DNA of 64,000 bases, from positions 124,001 through 188,000 of the forward strand of contig JAKFEY010000030.1 of NCBI GenBank assembly GCA_036675475.1. Reading direction: 5' to 3'. This document shows positions 1 to 8,657 of this stretch, in pieces. Positions within the stretch are counted from its first letter, which is position 1. Each line of letters begins with the position of its first letter. A program made the translations under genes and the position numbers. The notes below the pieces were generated by a model. It saw only the letters and a program-made list of their open reading frames with translations. It was not told the origin of the DNA and ran no database searches. The DNA comes from JALYRV01 sp036675475. Lineage in GTDB: Bacteria > Acidobacteriota > Vicinamibacteria > Vicinamibacterales > SCN-69-37.

Positions 1-1
1 C

Positions 2-769
2 TGGGAAGACACCAACAACGACGCGCGCACGCGGTTCGGGGCGCCGGAGCACATCAAGGCGAAGGGTGACTACATCCCGAACCTGAACGATCAGCGCCGG
101 CAGCTCGGCAACGGGTCGCTCAACGGCTCGAGCTACGTCATCGCCGAACTCGACGATGCGTACACGAAGTACCAGGAAGTCACGCTCGAATCCGAGTACA
201 ACGTGGGCAACGCGTTCCTGCGCGGCTCGTACACCTGGAGCCACTACTACGGCAACTTCGACCAGGACAACACGACCACGACGAACGACGCCAACGTCTT
301 CATCGGATCGTCGTTCCTGGCCGACGGCGCCGGCCGCCAGATCTGGAACTTCCGCGACGGCACGCTGCGCGGCGATCGCCCGCACATGCTGAAGCTGTAT
401 GGTTCGTACATGCTGCCCTGGCAGGGCACGGCCGGCGCGTATTTCGTCGCGCAGTCGGGCCAGCCATGGGAGATGTGGAGCTATGAGCCCTACATCGCGC
501 TGACGACCAGCACGAGTGACACGAGCCGGTACGCGGAGCCGGCCGGCTCGCGCCGTTCCGACTCGCACATGCAGATGGACCTCAAGTACACGCAGAGCTT
601 CACGTTCGCGTCGCGGTACCGCCTGCAGATCATCGGCGACCTGTACAACGTCTTCAACAACCAGACGGGGTACAACATCAACCCGAACGAGCACTCGGCG
701 GGCTTCGGCCAGCCACGGTCGTTCTTCGAGCCGCGGCGCTTCGAAATCGCGGCCCGGATTACGTTCTAA
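2..769 (+). CDS. TonB-dependent receptor (Oar-like), C-terminal fragment
   Basis: The reading frame is open from the window edge and ends with TAA at 767-769, giving 255 residues. The sequence is rich in alternating aromatic and polar residues typical of outer-membrane beta strands. It contains the late-barrel motif DLYNVFNNQTGYNINP and ends in RITF with a terminal Phe, as outer-membrane barrel proteins do. In the Oar/carboxypeptidase-regulatory TonB receptor family this is the C-terminal barrel that imports large substrates with TonB energy. The N-terminal domain and plug lie outside the window, so the substrate cannot be judged. A strong terminator follows. Confidence 0.85.
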   Translation, partial: WEDTNNDARTRFGAPEHIKAKGDYIPNLNDQRRQLGNGSLNGSSYVIAELDDAYTKYQEVTLESEYNVGNAFLRGSYTWSHYYGNFDQDNTTTTNDANVFIGSSFLADGAGRQIWNFRDGTLRGDRPHMLKLYGSYMLPWQGTAGAYFVAQSGQPWEMWSYEPYIALTTSTSDTSRYAEPAGSRRSDSHMQMDLKYTQSFTFASRYRLQIIGDLYNVFNNQTGYNINPNEHSAGFGQPRSFFEPRRFEIAARITF

Positions 770-771
770 AC

Positions 772-797
772 GGGTAGCGCAGGCCTTCAGGCCTGCG
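772..797. repeat. Dispersed palindromic repeat, family A (copy 1)
   Basis: This copy carries the core GCAGGCCTTCAGGCCTGC, preceded by GGGTAGC, just after the receptor stop codon. The same core recurs near 18495, 19149, 35393 and 36170. It is a REP-like palindrome; no transposase for it lies in the window. Confidence 0.8.
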
Positions 798-805
798 GAC
801 AGGCA

Positions 806-839
806 GGGTGGATCGCCAATCGGCGATCCACCCTTTTTT
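806..839 (+). terminator. Rho-independent terminator of the TonB receptor gene
   Basis: A perfect 12-bp stem (806-817 with 822-833, arm GGGTGGATCGCC) closes a 4-nt loop and is followed by six T residues. This is the clearest intrinsic terminator in the window. It ends at the stop codon of the convergent sulfatase-like gene. Confidence 0.93.
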
Positions 840-2742
840 ATTTGAACAGCCGTTCGCGCGCGATGAGCTCGCGCGTCGTGGGGTCGGCGTGGCGGCGGGC
901 GGCGGCGATGCGCGCGGCTGTGTCGGGCTCGTTGAGCAGCGCGGCGAGCTGCGCGCGCTTGAAGAGCGCCATCGCATGCTCCGGCTGCGCCGCCAGGACG
1001 CGGTCCAGCGCCTGACGCGACTCCGGCAGGCGGCGCGCCGCCAGATACAGCACGCCGAGCTCGAGGTCGTGACGGAACGCCGGTCCCAGAAGGCCGCGCG
1101 TGCGCTCGAAGGCCTGGATCGCGCGCTCCGTGCGGCCGGCGCGCATCGCGAGCTCGCCAAGCGCCTCCCACGCCACCGCGCGATCCGGCATCTCCGGCGC
1201 CAGCCGCTCGAGCGCGCTCAGCGCGCGCGGCCACTCATCGGTGCGCGCGTAGTGCAGCGCCAGATACAACCGCACGTCGGGCGAGTCAGGCGCGATGGAC
1301 GCCGCCTTGCGGAACATCTCGATGGCCTGCGCGTTGCGGCGAAGCGACGAGTACGAGGTCGCCAGACGCAGCGCGGCATCCAGGTTGTACGGATCCTTCG
1401 CGAGAATGCCCTGCAGCACCGGAATCGCCCGCGCGTACTGGCCGCGCACGAACAGCGTCGACGCGCGCTCGATCTCGTCGAACAGTCCCACCATGTCCAC
1501 CGGCCGCGGGGCATCGCGGCGCACGACAGGTGTGGCCGTCGCGCTGACGTAGCCGAGGCTCGCAAGGTTGCGCTGCGCCTCGGCGCTCAGATTCTGCGGC
1601 GGACGCGCCGCGCCTGGCGTGGGCACGGGATAGTCGTCGAGCGCCTTCCTGATCGCGGCCGGAATGTTTCCGCCAGTCCCGATGTTCGTCGTCTCGCCAG
1701 GATCGGCGGCGAGATCGAACATCTCCGTGCGCCCCGCAAAGATGGCCTTGCGGCTGCCCTCGATCGCCATGATCTGCGGCTGCCATCCATATTCGAGGTA
1801 CGGCTTCATCGCTTCGCCAAGCACGACTTCCCCGCCGCCGCCGCGCAAACTGAGCTCGGCGCTCACACCGGCCCAGTCCAGCACCGTGTGAAAAATCCGG
1901 CGCGTGCTCACCGGCGTCTCCAGCACACCGGCCTCGATGCCGGGCCCCGCCATCACCATCGGCACCTTCATCGTCGACTGATACAGAAGATGTCCGTGCT
2001 GCCGCTCGCCGTGATCGCCCAGACCTTCGCCGTGATCGGCGGCGATGACGATGGCGGGTGCGGTGCCGGATTGGGCGGCGCGAGCGTCAAAGGCATCGAT
2101 CAGGCGCCCGAGCTGCTGATCCATGGCGGCTACTTCGCCGAGGTACGGGTTGGCCGCGTACTGCGACCTGAAGGGTTCCGGCGGCGCGTACGGCGTGTGC
2201 GGCTCGAAGTAGTGCACCCAGATCAACAGCGGCGCCGAGGCCGGCGTCTGGTTCAGCCACGCGATGGCCTGCTCGGTCGTGTCGCGTGCCGCGCGCTCCA
2301 CCGCGGGCGCATCGTCGTACACATCGAAGCCCTGCGCGAGCCCGAACTGGCGCCCGAGCACGTACGACGACACGAACGCGGCTGTCTGGTAGCCCGCCTG
2401 CTTCATGCGCTCGGCCAGCACCACGTGGCTCTCGGACAGCGCGCGCGCGTTCTCGTGGACGCCATGCCCGGCCGGGTAGAGGCCGGTCATCATCGACGCG
2501 TGCGAGGGCAGCGTTTCGGGCACGGTGGCGTAGGCGTGCGCGAACCGGCGCCCGCGCGCCGCCACCGCATTGAACGCCGGCGTCGACACGCCGCGCGCAT
2601 CCGGCCCGATGGCGTCGGCGCGGGTCGTGTCGAGCGTCACGATCAGGATTGACGGACGCGCCGCGGGAGCGGCGGGTGTGTCCTGGCGGCCTCCGCACGC
2701 GGCGGCGCCCACCAGCGCGCACAGGATGACAACCTTCTTCAT
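838..2742 (-). CDS. Sulfatase-like hydrolase fused to TPR repeats, lipoprotein
   Basis: The protein has 634 residues. I start it at MKKVVIL because this gives a lipoprotein signal with a GAAAC lipobox (Cys16); a start 8 codons upstream is possible. Residues about 30-400 are an alkaline-phosphatase-superfamily sulfatase fold with LDTTRADAI (metal Asp38) and a later ADHGEGLGDHGE metal site. At the position where true sulfatases carry the Cys or Ser converted to formylglycine, the motif reads ETLPSH, with Thr77. This argues against ordinary sulfatase chemistry. Residues about 430-630 are degenerate TPRs. It is the last gene of a minus-strand run after an M24 peptidase and a histidine kinase. Substrate unknown. 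Confidence 0.85.
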   Translation of the reverse strand: MKKVVILCALVGAAACGGRQDTPAAPAARPSILIVTLDTTRADAIGPDARGVSTPAFNAVAARGRRFAHAYATVPETLPSHASMMTGLYPAGHGVHENARALSESHVVLAERMKQAGYQTAAFVSSYVLGRQFGLAQGFDVYDDAPAVERAARDTTEQAIAWLNQTPASAPLLIWVHYFEPHTPYAPPEPFRSQYAANPYLGEVAAMDQQLGRLIDAFDARAAQSGTAPAIVIAADHGEGLGDHGERQHGHLLYQSTMKVPMVMAGPGIEAGVLETPVSTRRIFHTVLDWAGVSAELSLRGGGGEVVLGEAMKPYLEYGWQPQIMAIEGSRKAIFAGRTEMFDLAADPGETTNIGTGGNIPAAIRKALDDYPVPTPGAARPPQNLSAEAQRNLASLGYVSATATPVVRRDAPRPVDMVGLFDEIERASTLFVRGQYARAIPVLQGILAKDPYNLDAALRLATSYSSLRRNAQAIEMFRKAASIAPDSPDVRLYLALHYARTDEWPRALSALERLAPEMPDRAVAWEALGELAMRAGRTERAIQAFERTRGLLGPAFRHDLELGVLYLAARRLPESRQALDRVLAAQPEHAMALFKRAQLAALLNEPDTAARIAAARRHADPTTRELIARERLFK

Positions 2743-2750
2743 CACGAGTC

Positions 2751-4526
2751 TCAGCTCAGCGGCCACCAGACGCGCACGCGCGTGCCTTGTCCGGGCGCCG
2801 TCCAGAAGCGGATGGCGCCGTCATGGCTGCGCACGATGCCGTGCACGGCGGCAAGGCCGAGGCCGCGGCCGAAGTTGCGCGTCGAAAAGAACGGCTCGAA
2901 GATGCGCGGCATCACATCGGCGGGCATGCCGGGCCCATCATCTTTGACGTCAACGAAGAGGAACTCGCCGGGCCGCGCCGCCGAAAACGTGGCGGCGGCA
3001 AGCGCGCCGGCGTCGAGCGTCTCGCGGCCGGTCGTGACTTCGACCGTGCCGTGGCGCGCCGCCACCGCATCCACCGCGTTGGTGAGCAGCGCGAGCACCG
3101 CCTGACGGATCTGCACGGTGTCGCCCGACAGCTTCGGCAGGTGGGGCTCGCTTTCGTGCGTCACCATGGCCCGCTCGCCGAGCGTGCGCGACAGCGCGCG
3201 AATGACGTCGCTGACCGCATCCTCGAGCGCGATGGGGCCGGCGATGGTGCGGCCTTGTCCGGTGAAGGCGACCATCTGCGTCACCAGATCCGCCGCGTGC
3301 TGCGCCGCGGTGGTAATCGCGGTGGCGCTCGCCTGCTGTTCCGATCGCTCCGGCACCGTCGCCGCCAGATAGTCGGCGTTGCCGAGAATCGCGGTCAGCA
3401 GATTGTTGAAATCGTGCGCGAGGCCGGCGGCCATCACGGTGAGACTTTCGATGCGGCGCTGCTCGTGCAGCTTCTTCTCGAGCACGGCGCGCTCGAGCTC
3501 CGCCTTGCGCCGGGCGGTGGCGTCGCGCACCCACAGCAGCGTGCCGCCCGAGCCGCGCGGATCGAGGAAGGTCTCGGCCTGCAACTCGAGCACTCGCTCG
3601 CCGTCGGCCACCGTGACCGGCAGCGGGTCGTCGGGCGACGGCGGCTGCGCGACGTGACGCCACCACGGCAGCAGCTCCGACGGATACCGCCCGATGGCAT
3701 CGTCCATCCCGCGCGCGCCGGCCCTCGTCACGCGCCCGGGAAGCGCGCCGGCGGCGGCGTTCGCGTCCACGATGCGGCCGCTGCCGTCGAGCACGAACAC
3801 CGCGTCGGACATGCGCTCGAAAATCGCGGCACGCGCGGCGGGCACGAGATTGAACAGCTGGTGCGAATAAAGCCCCCACGACACGAGCATCGCCGACGCC
3901 ACGAACGCGAGCGACGTGGGTTCGAATCCCGGCGCAAACGCGCCGAGCAGATACAGCGCGTTGCCGATCCAGGGACAGAGCGTCGCGCCAACCAGCGCGG
4001 CCACCTGTCCGGTGAAGGCGCGGTGCTGCAGCCGAAGCGCGCGCAGCAGCGTCACCGCGCCGGCCAGCAGCAGCGCGTAGTTCCACCCCACGGCCGCCCA
4101 GAACAGCGGCCCGTGCTCGTAGAGGAGGAAATTGCCGGCCGGCCGCGTGGCCGGCCAGTAGAGGCCATGCCAGCGGTTGGTCGCCGCGGCGCCGACCATG
4201 AGGAGGGCCCCGATGAAGAGGATGCGCCGGGCGGAGGCGCCGGCCCACGGCGCGCGCGCGTAGCCGCCGGCAAACAACACCCACAGCGGCGGCACCGCCG
4301 AGATGCCGATGACCTGAAGGGTCGCCCACAGTACCCGGACGTGCGCGTCTTGCGGGACCGCGTGGAGCGCGCCGGTCAGGCACCACCACGTGATGGCGAC
4401 GTTCATCCAGCCGAACGCGCGCCCGCCGGGGACGAGCGGCCGCGAGAAGGCGAGCCGGGCCATCCAGACCGACAGGCCGGCCGCGACCAGCTGGCCGCCG
4501 ATGTGGAGCGAGACGGCCGGATTCAC
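2751..4526 (-). CDS. Sensor histidine kinase with N-terminal 7TM region and PAS
   Basis: The protein has 591 residues from a GTG start placed 4 nt after the upstream M24 peptidase stop. The first about 225 residues hold roughly seven hydrophobic segments resembling the histidine-kinase N-terminal 7TM module. A PAS-like region (AIFERMSDAVFVLDGSGRIV) follows. The dimerisation box is LAHDFNNLLTAILG, the HDFNN form found in NtrB-like and hybrid kinases. The ATPase domain shows DDGPGMP and GRGLGLAAVHGIV. It probably autophosphorylates on the His of HDFNN. No response regulator is adjacent, so its partner is unknown. The sulfatase-like gene begins 8 nt downstream, suggesting co-transcription. Confidence 0.88.
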   Translation of the reverse strand: MNPAVSLHIGGQLVAAGLSVWMARLAFSRPLVPGGRAFGWMNVAITWWCLTGALHAVPQDAHVRVLWATLQVIGISAVPPLWVLFAGGYARAPWAGASARRILFIGALLMVGAAATNRWHGLYWPATRPAGNFLLYEHGPLFWAAVGWNYALLLAGAVTLLRALRLQHRAFTGQVAALVGATLCPWIGNALYLLGAFAPGFEPTSLAFVASAMLVSWGLYSHQLFNLVPAARAAIFERMSDAVFVLDGSGRIVDANAAAGALPGRVTRAGARGMDDAIGRYPSELLPWWRHVAQPPSPDDPLPVTVADGERVLELQAETFLDPRGSGGTLLWVRDATARRKAELERAVLEKKLHEQRRIESLTVMAAGLAHDFNNLLTAILGNADYLAATVPERSEQQASATAITTAAQHAADLVTQMVAFTGQGRTIAGPIALEDAVSDVIRALSRTLGERAMVTHESEPHLPKLSGDTVQIRQAVLALLTNAVDAVAARHGTVEVTTGRETLDAGALAAATFSAARPGEFLFVDVKDDGPGMPADVMPRIFEPFFSTRNFGRGLGLAAVHGIVRSHDGAIRFWTAPGQGTRVRVWWPLS

Positions 4527-4530
4527 GTCG

Positions 4531-5976
4531 CTAGCGCGGCCTCACGTACTTCGGGGCCTCGCGCATGACGCGCTCGACGCCGTCGATGTCGAACGGCACG
4601 AAGCCCGACATGTTTTCGTAGCCGGTGTCGGTGATGAGGATGGCGTCTTCGAGCCGAATATAGATGCGCTCGTCGGGGATCGTGAGCGCCGGCTCGATGG
4701 TGAACATCATGCCGGGCTTCAACGTGTCGTAGGGCGCCGACACGTCGTGCACTTCCATGCCGATCCAGTGGCCGAGGCTGTTGCGGCTGCGGTTGGCGTA
4801 GCCGGCGACGAAGCGCTCGGCCGCCTCGCGAATTTTCGGATCGGTGAAGGTGAAGGCCTGCATGATGGCCGTCATCTTCCGGTGCGCGTCGGCGAGCACC
4901 ACGCGCGGGGCGACGTGCGGGCGGATGGACGTCAGCAGCGCGTTGTACAGCTGCACGTAGATGCCGTACATCTCGCGCTGCCGCGGCGAGAAGCGGCCGC
5001 TGGCGGGAAACATGCGCGTGACATCGGACGTGTAGTAGTTGAAGTCAGGCGCATAGTCGAACAGCACCAGGTCGGTGGCGCCGAGCGGCGCCGTGCCGGC
5101 GTGATAGTGCGGCCACGCGGCGTTGGCGCCGGTGGCCACGAGCGCGAAATAGCCGATGCCCTGCGCGCCGTGCGCCTTGAACACGTAGTCGCCGACGGCC
5201 TCGATCTCGTACTCCTTCATGCCGGGCGCCGCCACGCGCATGGCCTCCAGCAGCGCTTCGCCGGCAAGCCGCGAGGCTTCGCGCACGAGCGCGATCTCGC
5301 GCGGGCTCTTCACCAGGCGCATGCCGTCAAGAATGCGATCCAGATCGGCGATTTCCGATTTTGGGGAGATGGCGGCGAGCTTCTCGCGCAACAGCTCCTC
5401 GCGCGTCTTGCGGCCGTCCCACTTGTCGGCGGCCGTCAGGCGCGCGTGCGTGTTGGCCTGGCCCGGCGTCGACGCTTCCAGCGCCTCGGGGCGGAACGTC
5501 GTGAAGATCTGGCGGCCCTCGGCCGCAATCGCGGCGACCGCTGCGTCGAAGGCGCCGCGGTCGACGACCTTCTCGATGCCGGTGAGGCGCTCGGCATCGG
5601 GGCCGGGCGCGAGCAACGGCCCTTCGGATCGCTCCATGCGCTCGTCGCGGGCCGGCAGGAACAGCGTGGACGACTTCGCCTTGCCGTCGATGATCAGCAT
5701 CGCGCGCGGCACTTCGACGCCGGTCAGATAGTAGAACTGCGCGCTCTGGCGGAAGGCCTTGTAGACGGGACGCTCGGTGGCGCCCTGCATCACGGCGACA
5801 CCGTCGCCGATGGCCTTCATCACCTCGGCACGTCGCGCCGCGAACTCGGAGGCGGGGGTCGTCTCGGTAAAGAGGGGTTTCTGGGACCGCAGAGGCGCCG
5901 CATCCAGGATCAACGCGGCGCCGGCCATCACACCAGCAACCAGCAACCAGCCACCAACAACCCTTCTTCGTCTCAT
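4531..5976 (-). CDS. Xaa-Pro aminopeptidase, M24 family, exported
   Basis: The protein has 481 residues, started at MRRRRVVGG, which gives a signal-anchor-like hydrophobic stretch and lies 10 nt from a TATAAT box on this strand. An AMP-N type domain (RRAEVMKAIGDGVAVMQGA) precedes the pita-bread catalytic domain. Dinuclear metal ligands are visible: the two Asp of DYAPDFNYYTSDVTRMF, His in SLGHWIGMEVHD, Glu in TIEPAL and Glu in IRLEDAILIT. The family removes N-terminal residues preceding proline; the leader implies action in the periplasm. It is divergent from an M14 carboxypeptidase across a shared promoter, so the two secreted peptidases may be expressed together. Confidence 0.9.
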   Translation of the reverse strand: MRRRRVVGGWLLVAGVMAGAALILDAAPLRSQKPLFTETTPASEFAARRAEVMKAIGDGVAVMQGATERPVYKAFRQSAQFYYLTGVEVPRAMLIIDGKAKSSTLFLPARDERMERSEGPLLAPGPDAERLTGIEKVVDRGAFDAAVAAIAAEGRQIFTTFRPEALEASTPGQANTHARLTAADKWDGRKTREELLREKLAAISPKSEIADLDRILDGMRLVKSPREIALVREASRLAGEALLEAMRVAAPGMKEYEIEAVGDYVFKAHGAQGIGYFALVATGANAAWPHYHAGTAPLGATDLVLFDYAPDFNYYTSDVTRMFPASGRFSPRQREMYGIYVQLYNALLTSIRPHVAPRVVLADAHRKMTAIMQAFTFTDPKIREAAERFVAGYANRSRNSLGHWIGMEVHDVSAPYDTLKPGMMFTIEPALTIPDERIYIRLEDAILITDTGYENMSGFVPFDIDGVERVMREAPKYVRPR

Positions 5977-5986
5977 GATGCCGCGA

Positions 5987-5994
5987 ATTATAAT
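5987..5994. promoter_or_regulatory. Symmetric -10 region shared by two divergent peptidase genes
   Basis: The 8-mer ATTATAAT reads TATAAT on the plus strand (5989-5994) and TATAAT on the minus strand (5992-5987). Each hexamer lies 10 nt before a start codon (ATG 6005 plus, ATG 5976 minus). Neither gene has a convincing Shine-Dalgarno sequence, so near-leaderless transcripts in both directions are likely. I see no clear -35 box. Confidence 0.7.
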
Positions 5995-6004
5995 GCCGCT
6001 CACC

Positions 6005-7618
6005 ATGACACGACTGCTTGCCGCTCTGATTGTCGCCGCCGGCTGCGCCGTGCAGGCGCAGACGCCCGCGCTCCGCCAGCTCACCACCGTGCCCGAGCGA
6101 ACGGGCTACAGGGAGACGAGCCGCTACGAGGAGGTCATGGCGTTTCTGAAGGCGGTGGACGCGGCGTCACCGAAGATTCACCTCACCACCTTCGGCTACA
6201 CGTCCGAAGGCCGCGCCCTCCCGCTCGCCGTCGTCGGCGACGTGCCGAACGCGTCGCCCGAAGCCGTGAAGGCGTCAGGCAAGCTGCGCGTCTATGTGCA
6301 GGGCAACATTCACGGCGGCGAAGTGGAAGGCAAGGAGTCGGCGCAGAAGCTGCTGCGCGACATCGCGTCGGGCCGGCACGCCGACTGGATGAAGACGATG
6401 GTGCTGCTCGTGGCGCCGATCTACAACGCCGACGGCAACGAACGCATTGCGCTCACCAACCGCGGGCTGCAGAACGGGCCGATTGGCGGCATGGGACAGC
6501 GCCCGAATGCGCAGGACTTCGATCTCAACCGCGATCACATGAAGCAGGAGTCGCCCGAGGCGCGCTCGGTGGCCGCGCTCTTCAACACCTACGATCCGCA
6601 CGTGGGCATCGACCTGCACACCACCAACGGCACGCGCCACGCCTATCACCTGACGTATTCGCCGCCGCTCAACCCGAACACGCAGGCGGACATCATCGGC
6701 CTGCTGCGCAACGAGTGGTTCCCCTACGTGTCGAAGCAGGTGAAGGCGAAGCACGGCTGGGACTATTTCTATTACGGCAACGTGTCCGGCGCCGCGCCGG
6801 CCGGCGGCGGGCTGCGCCAGTGGCGCACGTTCGAGCACGTGCCGCGCTTCAACAACAACTACATCGGCCTGCGCAATCGCTTCGCGCTGCTCAGCGAGGC
6901 CTACGCGTACCTGACGTTCGAGGATCGCATCAAGGCCACCGACTATTTTCTCGAAGAAGCGCTCGGCTTCGCATCGACGAACGCCCCGCGCATCATGAAG
7001 ACGGTGGCGGCGGCCGACGCCGAATCGATTGTCGGCAAGACGCAGTCCGTGCGCTCGCGCCATCACAAGGGCGGCGAGCTCACCATCCTGATGGGCGACG
7101 TCGACGAGCTGCGCCATCCCTACACCGGCCAGCTGATGCTGCTGCGCAGGGACGTCGTCACGCCCGAGAAGATGGCGGACTACAGCACGTTCGAGTCCGC
7201 GATGGATGAAACCGCGCCCGCCGAGTACTACATCCCCGCCACCCTGCTGGCCAACGCCACGCAGAACAGCCGGCTGCTCGGATCGCTCGCCGACAAGCTG
7301 ACCGCGCACGGCATCCGCTTCACGCAGCTTGCCGAGCCGAAGACCGTGCGCGCCGAGCGTTTCGGCATCACGTCGAACACGCAGGCCGAACGGCCGTTCC
7401 AGAACCATCGCATGCGCACGCTCGATGGCGCCTGGGCCGCCGCGGCCGACGTCACGCTGCCGGCCGGCTCGCTCGCCGTGCCCGTCAACCAGCCGCTCGG
7501 CCGCATCGTCTTCTACCTGCTCGAGCCGCGCTCCGACGATGGATGGGTGACGTGGAACGCGCTCGACCAGCTGCTCGGCGCGGACGTGAAGACGTATCCG
7601 ATCGTGCGCGTGCGTTAG
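6005..7618 (+). CDS. Secreted M14 family zinc carboxypeptidase
   Basis: The protein has 537 residues, started at MTRLLAALIVAAGCAVQAQ, a clear signal peptide. An upstream in-frame start at 5777 would read through the divergent promoter. Zinc ligands fit M14: GNIHGGEVEGKE (H-x-x-E type) and DLHTTNGT for the third ligand. DFDLNRDHMKQESPEA is the conserved Asn-Arg substrate-binding segment, and SEAYAYLTFE is a candidate for the catalytic Glu region. A domain of about 200 residues follows the peptidase part, as in other bacterial M14 proteins. It should trim C-terminal residues of peptides outside the cytoplasm. It is transcribed divergently from the M24 peptidase. Confidence 0.9.
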   Translation: MTRLLAALIVAAGCAVQAQTPALRQLTTVPERTGYRETSRYEEVMAFLKAVDAASPKIHLTTFGYTSEGRALPLAVVGDVPNASPEAVKASGKLRVYVQGNIHGGEVEGKESAQKLLRDIASGRHADWMKTMVLLVAPIYNADGNERIALTNRGLQNGPIGGMGQRPNAQDFDLNRDHMKQESPEARSVAALFNTYDPHVGIDLHTTNGTRHAYHLTYSPPLNPNTQADIIGLLRNEWFPYVSKQVKAKHGWDYFYYGNVSGAAPAGGGLRQWRTFEHVPRFNNNYIGLRNRFALLSEAYAYLTFEDRIKATDYFLEEALGFASTNAPRIMKTVAAADAESIVGKTQSVRSRHHKGGELTILMGDVDELRHPYTGQLMLLRRDVVTPEKMADYSTFESAMDETAPAEYYIPATLLANATQNSRLLGSLADKLTAHGIRFTQLAEPKTVRAERFGITSNTQAERPFQNHRMRTLDGAWAAAADVTLPAGSLAVPVNQPLGRIVFYLLEPRSDDGWVTWNALDQLLGADVKTYPIVRVR

Positions 7619-7664
7619 CCTCGGCTGCGAGGTCCTGCGCCGTCGCCGGGAATCGCGCCAGCGT

Positions 7665-8192
7665 TCACGGCTCGATCGTCACGTCCTGGTTGAAGCGTCT
7701 GCCCATGTTTCGCAGATATGCGTCGATTGAGTCAGTGGGCAGCATCATCGCGCGCGCGATGGCGCGGAAGAACGGGTTCGGCACTTCGCCGCGCTCGGTG
7801 ATCCGTATGCGTGTGCTCTGACCCGGCTCCCCTTCCTCCGCCAGTTCGATGGTCCAGGTGCCGCTGAACGGCTGATCCGGATCGTCGACTGCGACGACCA
7901 CGCGCGACGGCGGATCGCGCTGGACGATGCGGAAGATCATCGGGCCGTTTTCACCGAACTCGCGGAAGCGATCGGAATCCATGCGCTCGACGCGCGCTAC
8001 GTCGGGCCGCCACTCTGGATAGGCCTCAGGCGTGATGATCATTGAATAGATCGCCCTGATCGGCGCCTCGACGCGCGCGCTGCGAGTGACTTCGTGCGCC
8101 TTCGGCAGCAGCAGGCCGATGATTCCAGTCAGGGCCACGAGCACCATGAGAAGAGCGACGACGATTTTCAGAACGTTGAGGACCAGGCGCAT
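7665..8192 (-). CDS. SRPBCC (START-like) membrane-anchored protein
   Basis: The protein has 175 residues from MRLVLNVL. This start is preferred to the one 3 codons upstream because a GATAAT box (8205-8200) stands 7 nt before it, fitting a leaderless transcript. One N-terminal membrane segment (about residues 6-28, VALLMVLVALTGIIGLLL) is followed by a polyketide-cyclase/SRPBCC fold (ARVEAPIRAIYSMIITPEAYPEW through SGTWTIELAE). The family binds hydrophobic ligands; no catalytic residues can be assigned. It ends 47 nt from the convergent M14 gene. Confidence 0.8.
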   Translation of the reverse strand: MRLVLNVLKIVVALLMVLVALTGIIGLLLPKAHEVTRSARVEAPIRAIYSMIITPEAYPEWRPDVARVERMDSDRFREFGENGPMIFRIVQRDPPSRVVVAVDDPDQPFSGTWTIELAEEGEPGQSTRIRITERGEVPNPFFRAIARAMMLPTDSIDAYLRNMGRRFNQDVTIEP

Positions 8193-8199
8193 GGCCTGC

Positions 8200-8205
8200 A
8201 TTATC
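8200..8205 (-). promoter_or_regulatory. -10 box of the SRPBCC gene
   Basis: GATAAT on the minus strand lies 7 nt upstream of ATG 8192 with no Shine-Dalgarno sequence between them. This matches the leaderless spacing seen at other genes here. Confidence 0.5.
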
Positions 8206-8233
8206 AGGCCCTCCGGCTGGGCGCCGAGCCGGA

Positions 8234-8262
8234 TTGACAGTTCTGGCCATTATGGCCATAAA
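8234..8262 (+). promoter_or_regulatory. Antitoxin promoter with operator in the spacer
   Basis: A perfect -35 TTGACA (8234-8239) is followed after 17 nt by CATAAA (8257-8262), which is 6 nt before ATG 8269. The expected transcription start falls at or near the A of the start codon. The spacer holds a perfect 7+1+7 palindrome (8244-8258, TGGCCAT/ATGGCCA). An operator in this place would let the bound antitoxin block RNA polymerase. Confidence 0.7.
8244..8258. promoter_or_regulatory. Palindromic operator, probable antitoxin autoregulation site
   Basis: TGGCCAT-T-ATGGCCA is a perfect inverted repeat between the -35 and -10 boxes of the Phd/YefM-type antitoxin gene. Phd-family antitoxins are known to bind short palindromes in their own promoters. 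That this antitoxin binds this site is inference from position. Confidence 0.6.
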
Positions 8263-8268
8263 TTAGGG

Positions 8269-8625
8269 ATGCGTAACCTGACAGTCGCGAAAGCCAAGGA
8301 TCAGTTTTCCGACTTGCTGCGGAGAGCCGAACATGGCGGTGAGCGCCTGATCATTCACAGACACGGCAAGCCCGTAGCGGCTCTTCTTCCACTGGCGGAT
8401 CTCCGACGGATCGAAGCGCTCGAAGACGAAGAGGATTTGAGGGATGCCCGCGAGGCGCTTGCCGACGCGGAGCTTCGCGGCACGTATTCGCTCGAGGAAG
8501 TGCTGCACGAACACAAGCTGGAGCATCTGCTCGCACGCAAAACACCACCTTCGTCCAGGCCGGCGCGCCGGCGAGCGAAGCCGTCAAGCCAGGCGGCGCC
8601 GAGGCGGCGCCGGACCAAGCGGTGA
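8269..8625 (+). CDS. Phd/YefM-family antitoxin
   Basis: The protein has 118 residues. The N-terminal part (MRNLTVAKAKDQFSDLLRRA, then a block ending HRHGKPVAALLPLADLRR) is the Phd/YefM DNA-binding fold. The middle (EALEDEEDLRDAREALADAE and TYSLEEVLHEH) is the usual toxin-neutralising helical tail. The last about 25 residues are unusually basic (SRPARRRAKPSSQAAPRRR), longer than the roughly 85-residue family norm. An operator-bearing promoter lies just upstream, so repression is probably intact. The adjacent toxin reading frame is truncated, leaving this antitoxin effectively orphaned. Confidence 0.85.
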   Translation: MRNLTVAKAKDQFSDLLRRAEHGGERLIIHRHGKPVAALLPLADLRRIEALEDEEDLRDAREALADAELRGTYSLEEVLHEHKLEHLLARKTPPSSRPARRRAKPSSQAAPRRRRTKR

Positions 8626-8657
8626 CGGGCTTCAGAGCGCTTCGCTAGGTTCGTTCT

